Source of the DNA: Lysinibacillus sp. BPa_S21
Lineage (GTDB): Bacteria > Bacillota > Bacilli > Bacillales_A > Planococcaceae
NCBI RefSeq assembly: GCF_023337795.1
Contig: NZ_JALIRS010000003.1
Span: 124,001-188,000, forward strand
DNA: 64,000 bases
Direction of reading: 5' to 3'
Made by a program: the position numbers and the translations under genes. The notes below the pieces were generated by a model. It saw only the letters and a list, made by a program, of their open reading frames with translations. It was not told the DNA's origin and did no database searches. This document shows positions 28,690 to 37,349 of this stretch, in pieces (position 1 is the stretch's first letter; each line of letters opens with the position of its first letter).

Positions 28690-29052
28690 TTAATCATTCG
28701 CTACACGAACGCCCTGCACAAAGATATTGACAGATTTTACGCTCATACCTAATGTTTTATCCACTGTATATTTCACTTTCGATTGTACTTGATAAGCAAC
28801 TTCCGAAATTTTTGTCCCGTAACTAACAATAATGTACATATCAATATGTAAATCGTCGTCCTGTTTTCGAATGACAACACCTTTAGCAAAATTTTCTTTA
28901 CGTAAAATATCAGTTAGACCATCACGAATTTGATGTTTAGATGCCATGCCGACAATACCGTAGCACTCTATAGCAGCGCCACCAGCTATTTGTGCAAGTA
29001 CATCTGTTGAAATATCAATTTGGCCGAATTCATTGTTTAATTCAATTGACAT
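28690..29052 (-). CDS. yloU: Asp23/Gls24 family envelope stress protein YloU
   Basis: A 120-residue Asp23-family protein, in relatives a membrane-associated, stress- or envelope-linked protein. It starts MSIELNNEFGQIDISTDVLA and has GGAAIECYGIVGMASK and DLHIDMYIIVSYGTKISEVA. The longer open frame begins 15 codons upstream; the ATG at 29050-29052 matches the family start and has AAGGGGG before it. In B. subtilis the next gene upstream is rpmB, on the opposite strand; here 7.5 kb of accessory DNA is in between. Confidence 0.93.
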   Translation of the reverse strand: MSIELNNEFGQIDISTDVLAQIAGGAAIECYGIVGMASKHQIRDGLTDILRKENFAKGVVIRKQDDDLHIDMYIIVSYGTKISEVAYQVQSKVKYTVDKTLGMSVKSVNIFVQGVRVAND

Positions 29053-29172
29053 AGAAATGCCCCCTTGGCTCTTTTTGACTAAATTATATTGTAACACTTT
29101 CGTTATACATTAAGCAACCTTGTAAGGCATGAAAGCGCACTGTATCAACGTTTTCTAACATTATCAAAGTTA

Positions 29173-30366
29173 TCATAAGTCATTATCGAAATTTCCATTT
29201 TTGCTGAAAAAGTTGTTACGACCGTTTTGCTTTGCTGTGTATAATGCTTGATCGGCTAATACACAGCATGCTTTCAATTGCTCGCTATTCGAGATTTTAG
29301 CATGACACAACCCGATGCTGACTGTTACAACATCAGCTACTGCCGAACGCTCATGACGAATATTTAAGTTGCGTACTTCCTCTAAAATTTCCTCACAAAC
29401 ATGCTCTGAAAACTTTGCGGCATGCTGACTAACGATTACGAACTCTTCGCCTCCCCACCGCGCCGCAAATGCATTATACTTTTCTGCAATTTCATCTAAC
29501 AGAGCAGCTACCTTGATCAATGCTTCATCACCTTGTCAATGACCATAATAATCATTTAAATTTTTAAAGAAATCTATATCAATCATCATGACAGATAAAG
29601 ATTTTGGTTTACTAAGTTGTTGCCCTATTTGTGTTAATTTATTATTAAAAGCTCGTCGATTAGGCAAATTTGTCAAAGTATCCCGAAGTACTTGCTCTGA
29701 CAGTTCATTATTTTTTTCAGCTAATAATTTCGACAAATTTTTGGATTTTGTCATTTCTTCTTGTAATAAAATATGTTGCTTCGTAAATTGTCTTTTTATT
29801 TTAAAGTTATGACGCTGAATAATGATCCCCATCGGAATAATAAGGGACATCGGTAAAAATATTTTAATACTTTCACCAGATATCCCGACACTTAAATAAG
29901 CACTTATCAATATGGATGGTAATGTTAATAACATAATCCAAAAAATTTTCTTGAAAGGGAGGGAAAAAAAAGTACAAATCATTAAAAATAGCACTTCATA
30001 AAGAGCCGCATGTTTAAAGAAATGAACATCCATTAAGGTTATGACAGTGATTAATAATAATATTGTATAAATATAAGCCAGTAAGATCGTTTCGTATTTT
30101 CGTAAATTAAGAGATGTAACCTTTATCCTCTTTTCCGTCACAAATAATAACACCGCTAAATCTATATAAAACAATATAATGTGAATGCCTATATAAGCTG
30201 GGACCATCTCTCTTTCTGTTTTTGTAAAGAAGAGCTCACCATAATGAATAATAGTAATGATGGCTGATACATACATCAATGTCCACGCTACCGTTCGCAT
30301 TCGCATTACATTAAATTGAAGCATTTCTATTTGAATAGAGAGGGTTAGCTTTTCTTGATTTCCCAT
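29173..30366 (-). pseudogene. Membrane-bound GGDEF protein interrupted by an in-frame TGA
   Basis: Would encode a diguanylate cyclase of about 397 residues: an N-terminal region with about six hydrophobic segments (residues 20-210), then a GGDEF domain. The first part ends DIDFFKNLNDYYGH at a TGA (29536-29538), and the same frame resumes QGDEALIKVAALL and runs through the intact active site ARWGGEEFVIV to the stop at 29173. Family members have an ordinary residue at the TGA position (GHxxGDE), so this is a single nonsense change rather than a frameshift. Either an early pseudogene or a gene read through or mis-sequenced at one base. The part after the TGA has a possible TTG start but no full domain. 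Confidence 0.85.
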
Positions 30367-30470
30367 AACTTCGCTCCTAATAACAATCTTGCAATAATTT
30401 GTTCTATTTTTATCGTCTAAATCATTTAAAATACAAGTAGCCTTTGCAAAATTGTTGAAAAATGAACGAT

Positions 30471-30505
30471 AAAAAAGCTGATGCTATGAAAAGTATCAGC
30501 TTTTA
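30471..30505 (-). terminator. Terminator of the guanidino cassette
   Basis: AAAAGCTGAT and ATCAGCTTTT with a 12-base loop, flanked by A/T runs on both sides, so it may work for both strands. It is the first strong hairpin after the RocB-like gene. A short orphan type A end (ATTGATTTCCGTTCCG, about 30552-30567) lies next to it. Confidence 0.8.
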
Positions 30506-30651
30506 TGTGTCTGAAAAACTATTATGTTAATGGAGTCTTATTCAACGAGGAATTGATTTCCGTTCCGTACATTCATCTCTAATTTATGGAAGGAAAGCGT
30601 CAACAACAAATACTTTTAAAACAAATATATGAATCTATCCAATAGCTTATA

Positions 30652-32256
30652 TTAAAATAGGCTCTTAATAAGTGTATCAAGCATCACAGGCATTTCTTTA
30701 AATGCGCTATCGACATGTAATCTTTCCGTCTTTTGATGGGCATCCTTGCCAAAAGGTCCAACGTTTAAAACAGGCCCCTGTAATGCGGACATAGCTTCAA
30801 ATGGTATACTATACGTGTCCCCCCATACCGGTGTGTTACGCTCGAATGCTGTCCATTCGTTTGAGTCATCCGAATAATTGACATAGCTCAAATCACAAAT
30901 ACCATTAAAATAGTGAATTTGCTCCACTTCAATATTAAATGTTTTGGCTGTTTTTTTCATTAATTCAATCGATTGAATGACAAGGGGATGATCGGATGAA
31001 TTAATCGCTGGATAGTAAGGTGGTGCATATAACAGCACTGTCGCTGGTGTAAGTTCCTGGCAACGAATCATTAGCTGATCTACGATGCGAATAGATTTCT
31101 CACGATCGTCCCATGCACTATTTTCAAGAACATGACTTTTTATTCTATTTACCTCCTCAGCGCCCAATTTCTTGGTCGCATACTCTAAAAGTGCCTCGAA
31201 ACGAAGTACTTTTACTTCACCTACTCCATTTACCTTTTCTCGCTCACAAATTCGTTTATATTGTTCATTGCAAGCTGTCATTGCTTCCAATGCCACTTGT
31301 TCAAAAATATCCATTACTTCCGACGCTGTGCGCTTTAATAAAAACACATTGTAAAGTGCTGCTGCACGATAGGGTGTTTGTGTAGAATACTCCATTTTCA
31401 AATCTTTTAATTGTAAGGATACTGGTAATGGGGTACTTTCACCAAGATCTGTTTCACGGAAAATTGGATTCCACTCCATATGCTGCGTCATGTATGAAGC
31501 AATAAAATTCGCTGTCATTCCTTTTAACGGCTCACCCACATGTGTCTCTTTTCCGTAAAATAAGGTAGCAGGCATAATTTTACCGATCGTTCCGGAATAA
31601 ATATATTCGTTGTTATCAGCTGGTCCTTGTGAAAAAGAAGGTTCACTATTTAAAAATAGTTTATAAGAAAGTCCATGCTGTTCACGAAGTCTGACAAGCT
31701 CAACAACTACTGCACGCATACCAGCAGAATTTACTTCTTCATCTGGCACAGCAGTTAAAACAAGATTGATGGGCCATTCTTCGACACTTGCCTTTTCAAT
31801 CAACTGCATATGTAAAGCAAGCCCCATTTTCATATCCATCGTCCCACGACCAAATAAATAATTACCTGATTCCAAATCAATTCTTGCCGCTTCCGGTAAA
31901 TCCTTTTTGTATTTAGGGTCCATTAGCTTTTTTGTCAGCTCTTCAGGATAGAAGGCTAATGGCTCTAGCTCACCGTATTCTTCAGTATGGACCGTATCAA
32001 AATGACTAATTAACACAACCGTTTCTGTTGCAGATGGATGCTTATACAAGGCAGTCACAGCATTACGCTCAAGGCCGGCATCATGTAATTCAATTAGTTC
32101 TGGGTTTTTCTGAAAATAAGAAAGCGTTAGTAATTTATTTTTTAATTTATAGGCAAATTCATGTTCACCTTTTGTTAATGTCCTGCTTTCCCAACTGACA
32201 ATTTCACATAATAATGCACGTAGCTTTTCAGATGTATTCCAAAGATAAACATTCAT
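30652..32256 (-). CDS. RocB-like M20-family hydrolase (arginine utilisation type)
   Basis: Zinc-dependent amidohydrolase/peptidase of the M20 fold, closest in style to B. subtilis RocB (arginine and ornithine use, exact reaction unknown). The 534-residue protein has the metal-site motifs VVLISHFDTVHTEEYGE (near 79), YLFGRGTMDMKMGLALHM (near 133) and AVPDEEVNSAGM (near 168), and a late histidine segment PFGKDAHQKTERLHVDSAF. AAAGGAGAA precedes the ATG. It is the last gene of a four-gene minus-strand cassette with a permease and two guanidino-type hydrolases, which fits release or deacylation of an arginine-like substrate. The substrate is inferred. Confidence 0.85.
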   Translation of the reverse strand: MNVYLWNTSEKLRALLCEIVSWESRTLTKGEHEFAYKLKNKLLTLSYFQKNPELIELHDAGLERNAVTALYKHPSATETVVLISHFDTVHTEEYGELEPLAFYPEELTKKLMDPKYKKDLPEAARIDLESGNYLFGRGTMDMKMGLALHMQLIEKASVEEWPINLVLTAVPDEEVNSAGMRAVVVELVRLREQHGLSYKLFLNSEPSFSQGPADNNEYIYSGTIGKIMPATLFYGKETHVGEPLKGMTANFIASYMTQHMEWNPIFRETDLGESTPLPVSLQLKDLKMEYSTQTPYRAAALYNVFLLKRTASEVMDIFEQVALEAMTACNEQYKRICEREKVNGVGEVKVLRFEALLEYATKKLGAEEVNRIKSHVLENSAWDDREKSIRIVDQLMIRCQELTPATVLLYAPPYYPAINSSDHPLVIQSIELMKKTAKTFNIEVEQIHYFNGICDLSYVNYSDDSNEWTAFERNTPVWGDTYSIPFEAMSALQGPVLNVGPFGKDAHQKTERLHVDSAFKEMPVMLDTLIKSLF

Positions 32257-32297
32257 AAAAATTCTCCTTTACCCGATCCTCTCAACGCAAATACATA

Positions 32298-33731
32298 TCA
32301 ATGTATATCAAGTGATTCCTCATTTTCCATTTTAAACTCAGAAGAAACTGTATTTGTTTTACTCAATTTTAATTTATAAAAAATCATGCAAGCGATAAAG
32401 AATCCAATACCATAAAGTAAACCAACTCTTTGTGTTGCATCGAATGCTAAAAAGATAAGAATTAGCATGCAAAAACTAATACAGAACACTGGAATCAATG
32501 GATAAAATGGCGTTTTAAATTTTAAGCTAGCTACATCTCCACCTGCTTTCACAAAATGATGTCGGAACATCAATTGAGATGCGCAAATCCCCATCCACGA
32601 GATGGTTACAGAAATTCCTGCAATAGACATGAGTAAAACAAATACTGCATCTGCTTCCATCACGCTCGTTAATAAAGAAAGTAGCGAAAAAAGCATCGTG
32701 AAAATGAGTGCATTTAATGGCACTTTATTTTTCGTTAGTCGTCCAAATAATTTAGGAGCCATTCCCTCTTTTGACATTGGCCATAATAAACGTGTTGAAG
32801 CATATAGACATGAGTTGCCTACTGATAGGATCGCCGTTAAAATAACAAAGTTCATGATACTAGCAGCATATGGAACGCCAGCTAAATTCATCAATGTGAC
32901 AAAAGGGCTTTCCAGTAGTCCTAGCTCCGTTGACGGGAATATTGCAGATAAAACGATAATAGAAGCAATATAGAAGACTATAATTCTAAATAGAATGGTT
33001 CTTATTGCCCGAGGAATATTTTTCTCTGGATTTTCAGTTTCTCCTGCTGCAATACCGACAAGTTCAGAACCTTGATAGGAAAAGATAACATTCATCATTG
33101 TGACAAATATAATCGTTATACCGGCCGGGAATAAACCAGACGGTGCTAAATTCGTAAAATGTGGTGTTGGTCGATCAGCTAACGGAATCAATCCAAAAAT
33201 TGCTGCAACTCCTATAACGATAAATGCAATCACCGCAATGACTTTAATGCTGGCAAACCAAAACTCTGCTTCTGCAAAGCCTCTAGTTGTCAGTGCATTT
33301 AAAGTAAATAACAGCACCATAAATACAGCGCACCATATCCAAATAGGGACTTGTGGGAACCAATGTTGCATCAAAATTCCCGCTGCAGTAAATTCTACCC
33401 CCGCTGTGGCAGCTGACCCGACAAAATACATCCATCCTAAAGAAAATCCGGCCGAAGGACTAATAAAACGTGTTGCATAGGTTTGGAAAGAACCAGTTAC
33501 AGGCATGTAAACAGCTAATTCTCCAAGACAATTCATGACCATGTACAATATTAAGCCACCAAATAGATAACCAATTAATGCGCCTCCAGGACCTGCTTGA
33601 TTAATTGTATAGCCAACATTTAAAAATAGTCCTGTTCCAATAACGCCACCAAGCGATAGCATTAATAAATGACGACTCTTCATTGAACGGTTTAATTGAT
33701 GATCTTGCCGTTGTTCCCCTTTACTCAACAT
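32298..33731 (-). CDS. Amino-acid permease, APC superfamily (RocE/basic amino acid type)
   Basis: Cation-coupled inner-membrane amino-acid importer with about 12 membrane segments over 477 residues. The start region KSRHLLMLSLGGVIGTGLFL and the GPGGALIGYLFGGL loop are signatures of the AAT family; SYQGSELVGIAAGETENPEK (near 222) is the conserved cytosolic loop. Similar proteins include RocE/RocC, lysine and S-methylmethionine permeases, so the substrate cannot be read directly. Context points to arginine or a derivative. It lies 41 bases before the RocB-like gene. Confidence 0.88.
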   Translation of the reverse strand: MLSKGEQRQDHQLNRSMKSRHLLMLSLGGVIGTGLFLNVGYTINQAGPGGALIGYLFGGLILYMVMNCLGELAVYMPVTGSFQTYATRFISPSAGFSLGWMYFVGSAATAGVEFTAAGILMQHWFPQVPIWIWCAVFMVLLFTLNALTTRGFAEAEFWFASIKVIAVIAFIVIGVAAIFGLIPLADRPTPHFTNLAPSGLFPAGITIIFVTMMNVIFSYQGSELVGIAAGETENPEKNIPRAIRTILFRIIVFYIASIIVLSAIFPSTELGLLESPFVTLMNLAGVPYAASIMNFVILTAILSVGNSCLYASTRLLWPMSKEGMAPKLFGRLTKNKVPLNALIFTMLFSLLSLLTSVMEADAVFVLLMSIAGISVTISWMGICASQLMFRHHFVKAGGDVASLKFKTPFYPLIPVFCISFCMLILIFLAFDATQRVGLLYGIGFFIACMIFYKLKLSKTNTVSSEFKMENEESLDIH

Positions 33732-33790
33732 CCATCCCCACTCTCTAATTGTTAATATATGGAATATTCTGATATTTTATTTACTAAAGT

Positions 33791-33825
33791 ACCCAATCAA
33801 TTTATCTCATATAAATTGATTGGGT
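33791..33825. terminator. Perfect 15-bp hairpin between permease and hydrolase genes
   Basis: ACCCAATCAATTTAT and ATAAATTGATTGGGT with a five-base loop. The T-run is better on the plus strand (ATTTTTAC) than on the minus (ACTTTAG). On the minus transcript it may therefore reduce rather than stop read-through from the hydrolases into the permease. Confidence 0.6.
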
Positions 33826-33840
33826 ATTTTTACATTGAAA

Positions 33841-34039
33841 TCAATGATGCCTAGGCATATTCCATGACATCCGCCTAGAGGCTTTGGGCCAACGTGATGT
33901 AGGTCACTTAGCCTTGTGTTGTTGTTATTATTGTTACTGTCGCTTCGCTGTCGCACAGATAAATTATCACAGGACGTGGCGTTCTTGGGCTGGGTTCCTC
34001 TATTTCAACGGATGTTTTTACACCCGCTAAAAGAAGTTA
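33841..34039 (+). repeat. Dispersed intergenic repeat, type B, copy B3
   Basis: Modules: ATGCC-TA-GGCAT (first type B hairpin), then directly the CATGACATCCGCC middle (the two following hairpins are missing), an A-like unit CTGTCGCTTCGCTGTCGCAC, a weakened ATCACAGGACGTGGC stem, and the terminal TTTCAACGGATG ... CGCTAAAAGAAG stem. Its right end overlaps the stop codon of the dimethylargininase-like gene. Confidence 0.8.
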
Positions 34040-34798
34040 AAAACGTAATGACAAACAGCTTAGACCACCATCATGTTTTCTAAATTCAGACATTTCAAGT
34101 TCAATTGTTTGGTAGCCTAAATCATTTAATTTACGATTTGTTTCTGGATAGCCCGCTGGAATAATGACATAATCATTTACTTGAATACAGTTTGCTGAAT
34201 ACTCATCCTCTTTCGGAATAATAATTTTTTCATAGGATTCGAATGCGGGGTGATCGATAAACTCTCCAGCTAGCACCATTCGATTTTCACCAACATATGC
34301 AATGCCCGTTTTTAAATGGAAAAATTCCTTTAACGGAATAATCGTTGCCTCATAACCCTCTTTTTCAACGATTTCTTTAAATTGTCGAGCTCCTTCTTCA
34401 TTAGTACGGTCAGAGATGCCGACATAAAATTTCCTTTCTGCCTGTAATACATCTCCTCCATCAAGCGTTCCTTGACCTTTGATATAGTAAATATTTTCAT
34501 AGAACTTTTTAACTGCTGGTTCGATTTCCTCAATCTCTCGATTACGATCTTCTGCACCTGGATTTGAAATAATAGCAAATTCAGGTGTTAAAACAGCTGT
34601 ATCCTCTACGAATGTTGAATCTGGGAAGGCTTCGTTCGCTGGGAGCAGTGTAACCTCTACGCCGCATTTCTTTAAAGCTTCTATATATTTTTCATGCTGC
34701 TCAAATAATTTTTCTAAAATTGGTTTTCCTAAATCACTAGTCGTTAAGCCATTTAAATAGCTATTTCCTGGATTTTTCACAATAACATTTTTAAACAT
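34037..34798 (-). CDS. Dimethylargininase-like hydrolase (DDAH family)
   Basis: Member of the guanidino-modifying (amidinotransferase) superfamily, 253 residues. Known DDAH enzymes split methylated arginines to citrulline and methylamines. Catalytic candidates are present: Asp60 and Asp66 in FPDSTFVED, His161 in FFHLKTG, and the nucleophile Cys248 in HDGGLSCLSLRF at the very C-terminus. The substrate loop TLDGGDVL is at 111-118. AAAAGGAGATGG precedes the ATG. It lies 16 bases after a second, divergent member of the superfamily. DDAH is the best fit, but arginine deiminase-like or other guanidine substrates are possible. Confidence 0.85.
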   Translation of the reverse strand: MFKNVIVKNPGNSYLNGLTTSDLGKPILEKLFEQHEKYIEALKKCGVEVTLLPANEAFPDSTFVEDTAVLTPEFAIISNPGAEDRNREIEEIEPAVKKFYENIYYIKGQGTLDGGDVLQAERKFYVGISDRTNEEGARQFKEIVEKEGYEATIIPLKEFFHLKTGIAYVGENRMVLAGEFIDHPAFESYEKIIIPKEDEYSANCIQVNDYVIIPAGYPETNRKLNDLGYQTIELEMSEFRKHDGGLSCLSLRF

Positions 34799-34814
34799 TT
34801 TACTCCATCTCCTT

Positions 34815-35687
34815 TTATCCTCTTACTACTGGGCAAGTTAGACATGTTGGTCCACCTGTTCCTTTTATCGAAATCTCATTCCCTTCATATTCATACACCG
34901 TTGCGCCTGCATTAAGTAATTGTTGCTTTGTCATTGGATTTCCATTTGGAATAATACATACTCTAGGTGCAAGAGCTAACACGTTACAACCTAGCGCATC
35001 GTACTCTTCTTTCGGAACTTCAATTAATTGAATACCTCGTTCGATTAAAAGCTGACGGAAAAAAACTGGCATTAATCTTGAATGTACAACCGCTAAATCC
35101 TTGTCCACCATACTAATGAAGGACATTAAGTGTAAACATTCTGCTTCCCCTAAATCATGTGGTAGCTGTACAACAATGAATTCATCGACAATATCCTTGG
35201 TCAAGTCTTTTAGCTGTCGAATAGCTTCATCATTCGTTCGATAACCTCGACCTACAACAAGTGTCCGATCATCAAGCCAAACAATATCGCCACCATCTGA
35301 TACAGCCTCTCCAGTCAATTCTCCGATAAGTGGAATATCCTTTTCCATTAAAAAAGCTTTATAAACCGCTGCTTCTGGCTGTCTTAATTTTTTGCCAGAT
35401 TTCAATATAATGGCGCCATTTGGTGTGAATTTTACAGGATCATGTGCATACAGCGAATCCAACCCTATTTCATCTGATTCTGGTAAAAAATCAATTTTCT
35501 CAACATACTTTTCTAGAATGCTCATAAAATCAGCATATTCTTTCAGAGCCTCCTTATAATTAGGTTCTGATAAGTAGTTAAATGTTTTCCATTCATCGCT
35601 AAGATACGCTTGGCTTCGGAAAGCATCTTTTGGATGTTTTACTATTACATGTTTCAAAGGTGCATACATTGATGAACAATAATGCAT
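34815..35687 (-). CDS. Amidinotransferase-fold hydrolase (arginine deiminase/DDAH-like)
   Basis: A second guanidino-modifying superfamily protein of 290 residues, distinct in sequence from its neighbour. It has YAHDPVKF with Asp83, VSDGGDIVW (131-139), ECLHLMSFIS with His186, and the nucleophile Cys282 in TGGPTCLTCPV, a C-terminus typical of deiminase-type members. The frame opens at a GTG three codons upstream, but that codon overlaps the AAGGGG ribosome binding site; the ATG at 35685-35687 has it eight bases away. First gene of the cassette, facing the IclR gene across an operator-like region. Substrate not determinable from sequence. Confidence 0.82.
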   Translation of the reverse strand: MHYCSSMYAPLKHVIVKHPKDAFRSQAYLSDEWKTFNYLSEPNYKEALKEYADFMSILEKYVEKIDFLPESDEIGLDSLYAHDPVKFTPNGAIILKSGKKLRQPEAAVYKAFLMEKDIPLIGELTGEAVSDGGDIVWLDDRTLVVGRGYRTNDEAIRQLKDLTKDIVDEFIVVQLPHDLGEAECLHLMSFISMVDKDLAVVHSRLMPVFFRQLLIERGIQLIEVPKEEYDALGCNVLALAPRVCIIPNGNPMTKQQLLNAGATVYEYEGNEISIKGTGGPTCLTCPVVRG

Positions 35688-35700
35688 TCCTTTCACCCCT

Positions 35701-35726
35701 TTTTCCGCATAGTGGAAAACGTTTCC
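35701..35726. promoter_or_regulatory. Candidate IclR-type operator
   Basis: TTTTCC-7 bases-GGAAAA and the overlapping GGAAA-ACG-TTTCC (35714-35726) form palindromes of the GGAAA-N3-TTTCC type used by IclR-family regulators. The site is just upstream of the hydrolase gene and about 185 bases before the divergent regulator gene. Confidence 0.55.
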
Positions 35727-35910
35727 GTTAAGAGGAAAGTTTATATGAAAAATATATGTGTTTTAAGGTATACTGTCAATATATTTTGAAAAATTACTAT
35801 ATTCGCTCTTTTTCAAAGTTGGAAGCGTAATGAAATAGAGCTTCACGATGATGTAGCTAGACGTAGACAAGGTTTAAAAATAAAATAAATGTAGGGGAGG
35901 TGGGACATCC

Positions 35911-36648
35911 ATGCAATTATTAGAACGAGCTATGACAATTGCAAAAGTTTTAGCTTCTGCAAGCGACAACAGCTTGTCCATTTCAGAGCTTTCGGTAAAA
36001 TGCAATTTACCACTTAGTACATTACATAGAATTTTAAAAGCGATGATTAAGGAAGGAATGATTGAACAAGACGATCAAACTAAACAATATCGGCTCGGTA
36101 CAATATGGATGGAACTTGGCTTACAAGTGTATGATACGATGGACTATATTAGTAAAATTAGGCCAGAGTTAGAGCGATTAGCAAGAGAAGTCGAGGAAAG
36201 TGTCTATTTAAGTAAGCCTGCTGGTTTAGATACAATTATTATCGAAAGAATAGACAGTGCAGCTAATCCAATTCGTATTTACGATCAGTTAGGAATTCGT
36301 ATACCGATGCCCATTGGGGCTGCCAATAAGGCCATATTAGCCACAATGCCGTTTTCTCAAGCAACGGAAATTATGGATCAGCTTACGCCTCATGAAGAAA
36401 TTGCTGAATTAGAGGCACAGCTTGAGCAAATAAGACTACAAGGATTTGCCATTAGTCATGGCGAAAGAACAGCAGGAACATCCTCCATTGCGGTTTCTAT
36501 TTTAAATGGCTTCAATGAAGTAGTAGGTGCAGTAAGTATAGGATTTGTTAGCTTTAATGTTTCAGCGGACCATATTAATACCCTTACAGAGCGTTTAGTG
36601 GCAACTGGTAAACGTGTTTCTACGAAGCTTGGCTACCGAGGAAAATAA
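35911..36648 (+). CDS. IclR family transcriptional regulator
   Basis: A 245-residue regulator with an N-terminal winged helix-turn-helix (LSISELSVKCNLPLSTLHRI, about 22-41, then LKAMIKEGMIEQDDQTKQYR) and a C-terminal IclR ligand domain (IRPELERLAREVEESVYLSK; PIGAANKAILATMP; GERTAGTSSIAVSILN). GGGGAGG lies 10 bases before the ATG. It is divergent from the guanidino cassette and is its likely regulator; the ligand is unknown but presumably an arginine-like compound. Confidence 0.9.
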   Translation: MQLLERAMTIAKVLASASDNSLSISELSVKCNLPLSTLHRILKAMIKEGMIEQDDQTKQYRLGTIWMELGLQVYDTMDYISKIRPELERLAREVEESVYLSKPAGLDTIIIERIDSAANPIRIYDQLGIRIPMPIGAANKAILATMPFSQATEIMDQLTPHEEIAELEAQLEQIRLQGFAISHGERTAGTSSIAVSILNGFNEVVGAVSIGFVSFNVSADHINTLTERLVATGKRVSTKLGYRGK

Positions 36649-36834
36649 ATTGAAGCTTCCATCCATTTCTCTTTATCCCCACTGATTATTAGTCTTCTTC
36701 AATTGGGCGTTAATGCGGGTTTATCGCAAAATACTATACACCAAAAATTGTATTACCTAGGAATTAATAACCATTATTTAACAAGTAATTTTCGTCTGTA
36801 AAGGTTTTTTTCTTGAAAGGTTATATGAAAACTG

Positions 36835-36863
36835 TTGCACTGAACGTCATCGTATGTTAAATT
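36835..36863 (+). promoter_or_regulatory. Likely promoter of rpmB
   Basis: -35 TTGCAC, 17-base spacer, -10 TAAATT, about 60 bases before the rpmB ribosome binding site. Confidence 0.5.
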
Positions 36864-36932
36864 ATTATGGTATGTGAAATACCGAACTGAAATAATAATC
36901 TTTCAGCATTGACAGTAAGGAGGGAATACAAC

Positions 36933-37121
36933 ATGCCAAAACAATGTGTAATCACTGGGCGTAAAGCTCGTACTGGTAACAACCGTTCCCACGCTATGAA
37001 CGCTAGCAAACGTTCTTGGGGTGCTAACCTTCAAAAAGTTCGTATCTTAGTAGACGGTAAACCAAAACGTGTATGGGTTTCTGCTCGTGCATTAAAATCA
37101 GGTAAAATCGAGCGCGTTTAA
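36933..37121 (+). CDS. rpmB: 50S ribosomal protein L28
   Basis: Large-subunit ribosomal protein of 62 residues: [20 protein letters not shown], then [20 protein letters not shown]. The Cys-poor start suggests the zinc-independent form. AAGGAGGGAA precedes the ATG at 36933; the frame is open eight codons further up without support. Single-gene transcript with a terminator. Confidence 0.98.
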   Translation: MPKQCVITGRKARTGNNRSHAMNASKRSWGANLQKVRILVDGKPKRVWVSARALKSGKIERV

Positions 37122-37132
37122 TCGTCGCTTCC

Positions 37133-37171
37133 AAAAAATCGATTTCGCATTTGGCGCAAATCGATTTTTTT
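37133..37171 (+). terminator. Terminator after rpmB
   Basis: AAAAAATCGATTTCGC pairs with GCGCAAATCGATTTTTT (one bulge), followed by TTCTG, 11 bases after the rpmB stop. Confidence 0.9.
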
Positions 37172-37230
37172 CTGTCTTATTAACTGGGCAAACTACCAAC
37201 CGCCTTTGTGAATTTTTATATAATATGACT

Positions 37231-37275
37231 AAGCCGCAATCAATTGCAAGGAATGTAATTGATTGCGGCTTTCTT
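37231..37275 (+). terminator. Second perfect hairpin after rpmB
   Basis: AAGCCGCAATCAATT and its perfect complement with an 11-base loop, then TCTTTAC. It lies between rpmB and the convergent spoVM and could stop either transcript. No gene lies between the three hairpins here. Confidence 0.7.
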
Positions 37276-37316
37276 TACATTCTTCGTTGACGAAGAACTA
37301 TATTTTCAACACTACA

Positions 37317-37349
37317 GAAAAATCCGACTAGTTTTAGTCGGATTTTTTT
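37317..37349 (-). terminator. Terminator overlapping the end of spoVM
   Basis: AATCCGACTA-GTTT-TAGTCGGATT, flanked by A on the left and seven T on the right, so it can work in both directions. The last codons and stop of spoVM form one arm of the stem. Confidence 0.88.

Noticed and set aside
35711..35730. cre (CcpA) site before the guanidino cassette
   Set aside because: The spacing and the central CG do not fit the cre consensus; the GGAAA-N3-TTTCC form fits an IclR-type operator better.
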